Source: Barnesiella propionica (lineage in GTDB: Bacteria > Bacteroidota > Bacteroidia > Bacteroidales > Barnesiellaceae). Taken from it: 64,000 bases of DNA. The notes beneath the pieces are model-generated. The model did no database searches. It saw nothing but the letters and a program-made list of their open reading frames with translations, and had not been told where the DNA came from. Each line of letters opens with the position of its first letter. Within the stretch, counting starts at the first letter, position 1. Both the position numbers and the translations under genes were made by a program. This document shows positions 38,500-46,072 of the stretch, piece after piece. Where the stretch lies: positions 1 to 64,000 of the forward strand of contig NZ_JAOQJK010000001.1 of the NCBI RefSeq assembly GCF_025567045.1. The letters run 5' to 3'.

Positions 38500-40248
38500 T
38501 CAAATACCTAACGACTTTTTAATAGCTTCGATCTTCACATCGGCATCGGCATTGGCTCTGTCATAATCGGCATAACTGTCCATATGCCCGTGAACTTCGA
38601 TATAAAATTTGATTTTAGGCTCTGTTCCCGAAGGACGAATAGAAACTTTGGTTCCGTCTTCGGTAAAATATTGAAGGACATTAGAAGTAGCAGGCATATC
38701 CAATTTCGTTTTTTTGCCTGTTTTCATGTCTGTAGCTTCCAAAGAATCGAAATCTTTTACCAGAACAACCTCGGAACCTGCCAGTTCTTTCAGCGGATTT
38801 GCCCGGTAATTTTTCATCATAGCTACAATCTCTTCTGCCCCGGATTTACCTTTACGTACTACGGATATACCTTTTTCTTTTGAAAATCCGTACTCAAGAT
38901 AAATATCCTGCAACATCTGGTACATGGTTTTTCCGTTGTCTTTCGCCCAGGCTGCTATCTCAGCCATTAAAGAGATAGAAGACACAGAGTCTTTGTCACG
39001 TGCAAAATCTTCGGGTAAGAATCCAAAACTTTCTTCTCCTCCGCCGATGTATTTTTCTTTACCTTCCAATTCACGAATAACAGCAGCTATCCATTTGAAG
39101 CCTGTGTAAGAATCGTACATTTTTATATTATTACGATCGGCTATGGTCTTAATGGTTTCAGTCGTTACTATCGTCTTCACAATAAACTCCTTACCTGTAA
39201 GACGTCCTAATTCTTTATAACGGGTCATCAGATAATTCAGGAATATCATCACGATCTGGTTTCCGTTAACCAATATGAACTCGCCTTTATCGTTACGAAT
39301 AGCAATACCTATCCGGTCGGCATCGGGATCGCTCGCCATGACTAGTTCGGCATCTGTTTCAATGGCTTTACGAATAGCCATATCCAGCGCAGCCGGTTCT
39401 TCCGGGTTAGGTGATACTACTGTAGGAAAGTCTCCGCTTACTACATCCTGTTCGGGCACATGGATAATGTTAGTGAATCCGAAATTCTTTAATGAAGCGG
39501 GAATCATTTTCACCCCTGTACCGTGAATAGGTGTATACACAATTTTCAAATCGTGATGGCGGGCAATAGCATCGGGACTAAGGGAAAGCGTTTTAATTCT
39601 TTCCAAATATTTTTTATCCATTTCCTCCCCGATAATCTCTATCAGATCCGGATTGCCTTTAAACTTAATATCTTTAACCGAAGTGATTTTGTTCACCTCG
39701 TTTATGGTTTCTTTGTCATGGGGCGCGATCATTTGAGCGCCATCGCTCCAATACGCCTTATAACCATTATACTCTTTAGGGTTATGAGAAGCCGTAAGGA
39801 TTATACCACTCTGACAACCTAATTCACGAATGGCAAAAGATGTTTCGGGTGTAGGACGCAACGAATCGAAAAGATAGACTTTAATACCGTTCGCCGAAAA
39901 AATATCGGCCGATATTTCGGCAAACTTGCGACTGTTATTCCGGCAATCGTGACCTATAACGACTTTAATCTGCGGTACGTCTGAAAAAGCTTTTTTCAAG
40001 TAATTGGAAAGTCCCTGTGTAGCCGCTCCTACCGTATATATGTTCATACGATTTGTTCCGGCTCCCATAATGCCGCGAAGGCCTCCGGTTCCAAATTCCA
40101 GGTCTTTATAAAAAGATTCTATCAATTCGGTCTTATCGTCGTTTTCCAGCATAGCTTTCACCTGTGTTCTGGTTTCCTCGTCATAGCCGTCTCCCAACCA
40201 TACCTGGGCTTTCGCCGTAACATCTTTCAATAATTCTTCGTTTTCCAT
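38500..40248 (-). CDS. pgm: phosphoglucomutase/phosphomannomutase
   Basis: 582 residues from ATG 40248 (an in-frame GTG at 40254 is possible). All family motifs are present: catalytic TASHNP (Ser near 154), metal loop DPDADR (near 308), sugar loop GGGEESFG (near 410), phosphate loop RPSGTEPK (near 540). It interconverts glucose-1-P and glucose-6-P and so feeds nucleotide-sugar synthesis. Its own -7 box is at 40290. Single gene between two terminated units. Confidence 0.92.
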   Translation of the reverse strand: MENEELLKDVTAKAQVWLGDGYDEETRTQVKAMLENDDKTELIESFYKDLEFGTGGLRGIMGAGTNRMNIYTVGAATQGLSNYLKKAFSDVPQIKVVIGHDCRNNSRKFAEISADIFSANGIKVYLFDSLRPTPETSFAIRELGCQSGIILTASHNPKEYNGYKAYWSDGAQMIAPHDKETINEVNKITSVKDIKFKGNPDLIEIIGEEMDKKYLERIKTLSLSPDAIARHHDLKIVYTPIHGTGVKMIPASLKNFGFTNIIHVPEQDVVSGDFPTVVSPNPEEPAALDMAIRKAIETDAELVMASDPDADRIGIAIRNDKGEFILVNGNQIVMIFLNYLMTRYKELGRLTGKEFIVKTIVTTETIKTIADRNNIKMYDSYTGFKWIAAVIRELEGKEKYIGGGEESFGFLPEDFARDKDSVSSISLMAEIAAWAKDNGKTMYQMLQDIYLEYGFSKEKGISVVRKGKSGAEEIVAMMKNYRANPLKELAGSEVVLVKDFDSLEATDMKTGKKTKLDMPATSNVLQYFTEDGTKVSIRPSGTEPKIKFYIEVHGHMDSYADYDRANADADVKIEAIKKSLGI

Positions 40249-40289
40249 ATTCACAACGTATTTAAAATTTGTATTTTATTCTCTATAGA

Positions 40290-40297
40290 CAAATATA
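40290..40297 (-). promoter_or_regulatory. -7 box of the phosphoglucomutase gene
   Basis: TATATTTG on the minus strand, about 42 bases before ATG 40248. The -33 region lacks a clear TTTG. Confidence 0.6.
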
Positions 40298-40355
40298 CAA
40301 TTTATTTCAATATTGTCTCATAAAACGAAAAAAAACCTTTTTTTAACCAGCCGGA

Positions 40356-41996
40356 TTATTTAACAGTTTCCAGGAATTTATCACCGGTTTGCTTTACAAT
40401 AGCCCGGTAATAATCTTCGGAATAACCCGGAAAAAGAGGATTTGCGGGCAACCCGTATCCATTCTCCTGGAATTTTCCGTTTTCTTCTCGTTTAACATTA
40501 CCGTCCAAGAACTTAACCATCAAATACTCTCCCAATTCTTTCCAGCGGGCTGTGCTATTCTGTGCCTGCGATATACTATAATCGGTGAGATAACGTACCG
40601 CATCTTCCGGTGAATTTTTGTATAATTCCACAGCAGCTTTATCTACAGCTGCCTGACTTTTATTAAAACTTTCTTCCAGATCGGTCTGTACATTGCGTAT
40701 GTCTCCTATCATCCTGTCATACCGATTATATGCCATATTGGCAACCCAGTTATGTATCCAGAAAGCCGAAGTCCATGAAAATTTCAACAGATTGCCATTA
40801 GCCGGACTGAAACATTCGGGTACGTGAGTAAGGCTGCAATATATAGGTATATATACACAAGTATTCGCATCATCGACACCGAACCAGAGAACTCCTCCTA
40901 TAGGGTCGGGCAACCAGTTTCTCATTTGTGCAACCAAAGTAAAGCCCGTTTGTTGAGTAGCTGTCGCACGTTCCATGCAATAATGTTTTCCATCTACTTC
41001 AAAAGACATGGGGCGATACCTGTACGGCACTTTGAAGGGGCCGGCTCCCACGTCTTGGCTCATATCGAAAGGCGTACCTTCAAAGTGGTCGCGCATGGCG
41101 TCCTTCATATCTTGTACAGTTAATTTACGATTAGGTTTTATATAAAGGGGAAAAGGTTCCTCTGAAGTACCGTTCAGATACGGAAGATAACGGTCCATAT
41201 CTTCACTGTATTTACGAAAGAAACTCCATACGCGTGCTTCACAAGCACGTAATGCTCCAAAGTCGGCAGGTGCATAAGTTTTAGCAAAGCTAAAATCTTT
41301 GTTCAGTCCGTCAAAATATCCTTGTTCACGGGCAAACGATATAACATCCGGCGAATAGATACAGTTATCTTTATCTTCTAAAGGAAATTTATGAATACGA
41401 GCCTGATTGGCGTGCCCGGCTATACAATCGTCAGGAATACGAACGGCTACCCACACGGCTCCTCTTCGCCCGGGACCTTTCCCAATCATATCCATGACCC
41501 AAACTTCATTGGGATCGGCAATAGAAAAAGTTTCCCCACTACTATAATACCCATACTTTTTCACCAGCGAGGTCATCACTTTTATCGCTTCTCTTGCTGT
41601 TTTGGCTCGTTGTAACGTTATGTACATCAAACTGCCGTAATCAATAATTCCGGTCGTATCAACCAGTTCTTCCCGGCCGCCCCAGGTAGACTCGGTAATT
41701 GACAACTGATGTTCATTCATATGTCCTACGACCGAATAAGTCTGTTCCACTTGTTCTATTTGTCCCAGGTATTTATTCGTATCCCACTCATATATGTCCA
41801 GCATAGAACCTTTAGGGTAAACTGCAGCCGGATATGTAGTCAGAGAACCATACAATGTATGCGAATCGGCTGAATAGGTTATCATCGTACTTCCGTCTTC
41901 TGTAGCCTGTTTTCCGGCTAAAAATCCCGTACATGCAAACACCGGCACCCCGGGTAATAATAGCGCCGCAAGGGCCGTAATAAGATTTTTTTTCAT
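40356..41996 (-). CDS. C69-family dipeptidase
   Basis: A 546-residue exported peptidase. The signal peptide (MKKNLITALAALLLPGVPVF) ends just before C22 (ACTGF), which would become the N-terminal nucleophile after processing, as in the Ntn-type C69 family. Conserved blocks: GSTMITYSADSH, ITESTWGGRE, VWVMDMIGKGPGRRG, AGHANQARI. It probably cleaves dipeptides in the periplasm. It starts 22 bases after the M23 gene and is likely cotranscribed. Confidence 0.85.
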   Translation of the reverse strand: MKKNLITALAALLLPGVPVFACTGFLAGKQATEDGSTMITYSADSHTLYGSLTTYPAAVYPKGSMLDIYEWDTNKYLGQIEQVEQTYSVVGHMNEHQLSITESTWGGREELVDTTGIIDYGSLMYITLQRAKTAREAIKVMTSLVKKYGYYSSGETFSIADPNEVWVMDMIGKGPGRRGAVWVAVRIPDDCIAGHANQARIHKFPLEDKDNCIYSPDVISFAREQGYFDGLNKDFSFAKTYAPADFGALRACEARVWSFFRKYSEDMDRYLPYLNGTSEEPFPLYIKPNRKLTVQDMKDAMRDHFEGTPFDMSQDVGAGPFKVPYRYRPMSFEVDGKHYCMERATATQQTGFTLVAQMRNWLPDPIGGVLWFGVDDANTCVYIPIYCSLTHVPECFSPANGNLLKFSWTSAFWIHNWVANMAYNRYDRMIGDIRNVQTDLEESFNKSQAAVDKAAVELYKNSPEDAVRYLTDYSISQAQNSTARWKELGEYLMVKFLDGNVKREENGKFQENGYGLPANPLFPGYSEDYYRAIVKQTGDKFLETVK

Positions 41997-42018
41997 CTAT
42001 TTCCTGTCTTTTATATAT

Positions 42019-43710
42019 TTACCATTTAAAATCACGTGTATATACCTGTTCATTTCCACAGGCATCGGTCACAGTAAAACGCAGCCTATGCATTCTTCCT
42101 CCAGACACTCTCGAAGGCTCCAGCTTATACGATGCTCTCGCCGTTTTTCCATCCAGTTCAAATAATACGAATTTACCGTCAATCGTTCCTTTATAATTCT
42201 CGACACCACTATGCCGGTCGCTTATGCGAAGCGTAACTATGCCGGTGCGCCCCCATTGTTCGGGTTTAATAGGAGTTATCACAGGTTTTACCGTATCTAT
42301 GGCTACGGCATAGGTTCCCAGGTCTCTGATTTTAGAAATTAAATAACCGTTCTGATATCTTCCTTTCACAGTACTTTTAGTTTTACCATTGATATGTACC
42401 ATGTAATATGTCTGTTTATCCCTCTGATTATCTTGCGATAATTTTATGGTAAGAGTGGCAAAACGGTGCATAGGAACCGTGTTATTATGCAATACGTGCA
42501 CATCCGAAACATATCCGGGCTCCTTACGTGCAGCATAGCGGAAATTGAAATCATCATAAAAAACATCTGGCGGAATTTCGAGTCTCACACCTTTTTCCAC
42601 AAACAAATTCGCCTGGTTATATTTCATACGATGTCCCACCTCCTTTTTCACAGGTACCGGTTGCTTTATTCCTTGTATGGTAAAATTCACAACGGAACGA
42701 TTCCCAAAACCATCGGACAACACATACCGGCAATTGTAGTCACGTTCTTCATTTATCCTGAAAACACCTCTGTTCACCACATCATTATATACACCGGATA
42801 ATTTATTTCCCGGATCGACATATGATTTCATGACAATGGATTTATAAAGTATCTTATCTTCATAATCTATGAAACTATTCAGATACCGGCTTTCATCAAA
42901 AGAAAAAGCATCTATACAATAAGAAAAGAGAAGTATTCCGTCTACATACAATTCGGTCTTTTTTACGCCATAGATATTTGTCGTACCATCCATCCGGTCA
43001 TACGCTTTAATCCCTAATGCAAGATCACCCCAAGCCCGAAAGGGACGAGCCAACGTATAATTACCGCTCTCATTTTTTATTACCGGTTGGCGGCATTTCT
43101 CAGTAGTTCCATCGACTACACCATTTATCGGGTATAATACAACCTGACGAGGATCGGGAGCTACGGCATCACGTATTAAAGTTTTAAAAAAAGGCATAGG
43201 GTCCACCGGCTTTTCCGTCCGGGTTTCCCTGATATCCAGATGCAAATGAGGACCTCCTGAAGAACCGGCATTGCCGCTATAAGCGATAATACGCCCCTTT
43301 TGCACAGGAATTTCCCCCGGTTTAAAATATTGGGTAAGAGAAAAATTCTCATTTTTATACTGAATCGGCTTTACAATTTTATCAATAAAAGGAGCAAACC
43401 GGTCCAGATGACCATACACAGTAGTATAACCGGAAGCATGAGCTATATACACAGCTCGTCCAAATCCCCATGGAGACACCATGACACGCGAAACATATCC
43501 ATCATCCATAGCATAAACAGGAATACCGATACGCCCTTGTGTTTTAAAATCAAGTCCCGAATGAAAATGACTACCTCGTAACTCGCCGAAATTACCACTT
43601 AGATACAATGGTATTTTCATAGGAGGAAACATAGTTTCCGCTTTAGCTGATGTTATTATCGTTAATAATCCAATTACCAAAAAAGAAAAACCGATATATA
43701 TTTTTTTCAT
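42019..43710 (-). CDS. M23-family metallopeptidase (cell-wall hydrolase)
   Basis: 563 residues from ATG 43710 (MKKIYIGF); the in-frame ATG at 43725 would sit at the transcript start. Signal peptide, then a LytM domain near 30-190 with H50-x3-D54 (FHSGLDF) and the GGPHLHLDI ligand motif, both zinc-site residues present. The C-terminal 370 residues are beta domains of Bacteroidota type. It likely trims peptidoglycan cross-bridges. It leads the two-gene unit with the C69 peptidase. Confidence 0.88.
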   Translation of the reverse strand: MKKIYIGFSFLVIGLLTIITSAKAETMFPPMKIPLYLSGNFGELRGSHFHSGLDFKTQGRIGIPVYAMDDGYVSRVMVSPWGFGRAVYIAHASGYTTVYGHLDRFAPFIDKIVKPIQYKNENFSLTQYFKPGEIPVQKGRIIAYSGNAGSSGGPHLHLDIRETRTEKPVDPMPFFKTLIRDAVAPDPRQVVLYPINGVVDGTTEKCRQPVIKNESGNYTLARPFRAWGDLALGIKAYDRMDGTTNIYGVKKTELYVDGILLFSYCIDAFSFDESRYLNSFIDYEDKILYKSIVMKSYVDPGNKLSGVYNDVVNRGVFRINEERDYNCRYVLSDGFGNRSVVNFTIQGIKQPVPVKKEVGHRMKYNQANLFVEKGVRLEIPPDVFYDDFNFRYAARKEPGYVSDVHVLHNNTVPMHRFATLTIKLSQDNQRDKQTYYMVHINGKTKSTVKGRYQNGYLISKIRDLGTYAVAIDTVKPVITPIKPEQWGRTGIVTLRISDRHSGVENYKGTIDGKFVLFELDGKTARASYKLEPSRVSGGRMHRLRFTVTDACGNEQVYTRDFKW

Positions 43711-43733
43711 TATACGTTTTGTCATAAGGAACG

Positions 43734-43741
43734 CAAATATA
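43734..43741 (-). promoter_or_regulatory. -7 box of the M23/C69 operon
   Basis: TATATTTG on the minus strand, 24 bases before ATG 43710. Its closeness to the other ATG (43725) supports the later start. Confidence 0.65.
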
Positions 43742-44057
43742 AAAAAAACAGAGGAAAGCTAAAAGTAAAATACATTTCCCGGCTCCCTTTATTAAGGTTA
43801 TTTCTCTATTATACACACATACCTCGACCATACATATGCTCATTTACATTTTTTCTATTTTAAAGGTGAGAAAAAATAATATTTTTTTCATCTTCTTTTC
43901 ATCTGGTTATCAAACGTATGTAATAGCAACAGCACTTTAGTGTACATTTTATTTGAATAAAATTAATCTCTACTATTGCAAAATTGAGAAATGACGTCTA
44001 TATTTGCACTCGCAATTGGGACCGAGAGAGGCTCGCTGGTTGTAAAAATAAAAAGTT
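43742..44057. other. intergenic stretch with two divergent promoters
   Basis: 316 bases without a convincing ORF. It holds the -33 side of the M23 promoter at its left end and the tRNA-Asp promoter at its right end. The middle is AT-rich with nothing recognised. Confidence 0.6.
43999..44006 (+). promoter_or_regulatory. -7 box of the tRNA-Asp gene
   Basis: TATATTTG, 52 bases before the tRNA, with TTG about 20 bases upstream as a -33 element. Confidence 0.65.
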
Positions 44058-44131
44058 GGTGTGGTAGTTCAGCTGGTTAGAATACATGCCTGTCACGCAT
44101 GGGGTCGCGGGTTCGAGTCCCGTCCGCACCG
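44058..44131 (+). tRNA. tRNA-Asp (GTC)
   Basis: A 74-base cloverleaf: acceptor GGTGTGG/CCGCACC (one T-G pair), anticodon GTC in CCTGTCACG, T loop GTTCGAG, discriminator G as expected for Asp. CCA is not encoded. It has a promoter upstream and a hairpin terminator downstream. Confidence 0.95.
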
Positions 44132-44132
44132 C
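44120..44132 (+). repeat. attachment-site half (tRNA-Asp 3' end)
   Basis: CCGTCCGCACCGC, the end of tRNA-Asp. Twelve of 13 bases recur at 45802-45814, with a C to A change. The pair encloses the fossil element. Confidence 0.55.
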
Positions 44133-44139
44133 AAATCAA

Positions 44140-44178
44140 AACTCTAAGTTAGTTAATTTCAACTACTTAGAGTTTTTT
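44140..44178 (+). terminator. hairpin terminator after tRNA-Asp
   Basis: A 9-bp stem (44140-44148 with 44166-44174), extended by a 5-bp inner stem, followed by TTTTTTG. Confidence 0.75.
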
Positions 44179-44279
44179 GTTTTTGAAGAGGGGCGCAATT
44201 AGGGGCGAATTCGCAAAATAGCCAACTTGCTATTGTTCAATATTTTGGCAAAATTAAAATTCCCCAAAGAAAATTTTCT

Positions 44280-44829
44280 TCTCAAAAAATCTTTAGTAAC
44301 TTAATGCTTGAATTAAGTTATAAAGACCAGGTGAAACCGTCTCCGCATATCCTTGCATCATACTCGATAAGCCCTTGAAAATGGCAACTACTCAATCTAT
44401 CTTCGGATAATGGTTATAGGGCAAGAGACGAAAACACCTACTGGTTATGAAACAGATAATAGCCTTTGGATAGCAAAGCCAAATTACCAAAGAAAAATTC
44501 ATGTCGTGCCGTTATTCTTGATATAATTCGCCACGATAAAAATATCAAGAATCCTTACCTTAAATACAAAATCCCCAAGGACAAGATTAAAAATTGAATG
44601 AGTCGGTAGCAATGAAGAAGCTCCTGCCTCAATTTGAAGCCCTTTCATATCATAGAATTTCTATGCAGAGTTTCTCCTGGCTTGTTATTCAGGATGCATA
44701 TTTCGGGATATATTAGACCTCAAATAGTCGCACATCGGGCGGAAGAATCAACGTATCAAAAGTAAGTCAAAACGAAATATTCCGTTACAACCGTCATCAA
44801 ACCTTGTACAACTGCGCAAGGCGTTATAA
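44280..44829 (+). pseudogene. broken tyrosine recombinase
   Basis: Three fragments lie in order in different frames. 44500-44597: VILDIIRHDKNIKNPYLKYK then IPKDKIKN, the end of an SAM-like domain. About 44594-44670: MKKLLPQFEALSYHRISMQ. 44671-44829: SFLLACYSGCIFRDILDLK, an internal TAG, then SKSKRNIPLQPSSNLVQLRK, the start of a catalytic domain where GLRxSDI is expected. The catalytic Arg is lost and the His/Tyr part was not found. It is the dead integrase of a former element in the tRNA-Asp gene. Confidence 0.65.
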
Positions 44830-45234
44830 AAAAAGAAGCAGATTGCCTTCCCGCCTATCAGGTATCGCCACACACCTACATATACACGGACAAACAACCC
44901 TATACGGAAAGTCATCTGTACCTTACCTTATGTATGCTTCTTCTTAATTTGGCGATTTCGATAAGCAAAGGACTTCTTACAATATGTCCGTTCCGAAGAA
45001 CTATACAAAGATAAAGTATTTCATTCACTACCCGATTGAACCTCAGACAAAATATTGCTTGTTCTCCGATAGGATTTTTTTGTCAGTTCCAAACTCATAT
45101 CTATTCGCATTACGCATGGAATAAGGTAGTCGGCATTGAACAAAAGGCAGAATTTATTTTGGAGAAACTTTTATTGCCAATCAAATATTCATACATTTAT
45201 AGGTAATTTCAAAATGCAGAAATAACTAATTATT
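44830..45234. other. eroded sequence between dead integrase and PIN gene
   Basis: About 400 bases with short open stretches but no credible gene on either strand. Probably the rest of the dead element. I could not align it to a family by eye. Confidence 0.5.
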
Positions 45235-45702
45235 ATGAAAGTAATTTTAGACTCTAATGTATTTGATGATGTAGTAAAAGGGAAGATAGACCTTGATATA
45301 TTTGAAAAGAATAATATTGAGGTTTGTATCACCCATATACAAGTCGACGAAATAAATGAATGCCCTGATAAAGAGAAGCGGGCATTGCTTTTTAATTCTA
45401 TGACCGCACTAAGACCAGAGAAAATCCCTTCAGAATCCTTCGTCATTGGAGTGTCTCGAATTGGAGAGGCAAAAATTACGGATGGAGATCACATTATTGA
45501 GCAACTAAGAAATAGTAACATAAAACGGACAAATGATGCGATAATTGGAGAGACTGCAATCAAAAATGACCTTATACTGATAACTAATGATAAGAGATTT
45601 AAAAATAAAGTCATTGAATTAGGTGGTCATGCCATGGATACAGAAGAACTCATACGCAATATCGGGGACGGTATAAAGGACAAAAATTTTCTGTACGATT
45701 AA
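45235..45702 (+). CDS. PIN-domain protein, orphan
   Basis: A 155-residue PIN-like nuclease. MKVILDSNVFDD gives D6, THIQVDEINE gives D38/E39, RTNDAIIGETA gives D101, ILITNDKRF gives D119: the acidic metal-binding set of PIN (VapC-like) enzymes. These usually cut RNA as toxins, paired with a small antitoxin. No antitoxin ORF is seen on either side, so it may be a solitary RNase or a toxin left from the element it lies in. The start ATG has an A-rich leader. Confidence 0.75.
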   Translation: MKVILDSNVFDDVVKGKIDLDIFEKNNIEVCITHIQVDEINECPDKEKRALLFNSMTALRPEKIPSESFVIGVSRIGEAKITDGDHIIEQLRNSNIKRTNDAIIGETAIKNDLILITNDKRFKNKVIELGGHAMDTEELIRNIGDGIKDKNFLYD

Positions 45703-45801
45703 CATCTTCACATCCCTGAGTTAAAAATGCAATTCATTTAATCATCTTAATATAACCAAAATATCAATTAAATAAAGTCATTCGATTGTAAAAAAGAACT
45801 A

Positions 45802-45814
45802 CCGTACGCACCGC
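45802..45814 (+). repeat. imperfect copy of the tRNA-Asp 3' end
   Basis: CCGTACGCACCGC matches 44120-44132 at 12 of 13 bases. Read with the dead integrase between them, it looks like the distal attachment site. Confidence 0.55.
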
Positions 45815-45831
45815 TTATAAGATTACGAAAC

Positions 45832-45865
45832 ATCCTGAAGATTAATGATTTTCAGGATAGTTTTT
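45832..45865 (+). terminator. hairpin terminator beyond the fossil element
   Basis: An 11-bp stem with one G-T pair (45832-45842 with 45848-45858), 5-base loop, then AGTTTTTG. It could be the original tRNA-Asp terminator, displaced by the insertion. Confidence 0.65.
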
Positions 45866-46072
45866 GTATATATGGGTAATACAGAAGCATTTCAAAATTA
45901 TCCGGTATTTTTATAAATGGTATTTTTCTTCTAATTGAATCTCCTGTAAATGGCTATCCTGCACATGGCTATCAATATGATAACACACCTTGTCGATTCA
46001 AAGTAACTCCGTAGCTTTAACAGTTTTTATCTTATGTAATAAGGCATGTGATATAAACTATAAATTTTCTCA

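Larger units (their letters stand above)
45703..46072. other. intergenic stretch holding the second att-like repeat
   Basis: 370 bases with no credible gene. It contains the repeat of the tRNA-Asp end (45802) and a terminator hairpin (45832). The rest up to 46072 is AT-rich without recognised signals. Confidence 0.6.

Noticed and set aside
44058..44131. tRNA-Asp as the integration site of the main prophage
   Set aside because: The active integrase is 13 kb away beside prfC, and host core genes lie between them.
45235..45702. PIN gene as a complete toxin-antitoxin pair
   Set aside because: No antitoxin-like ORF with a DNA-binding motif is found on either side.
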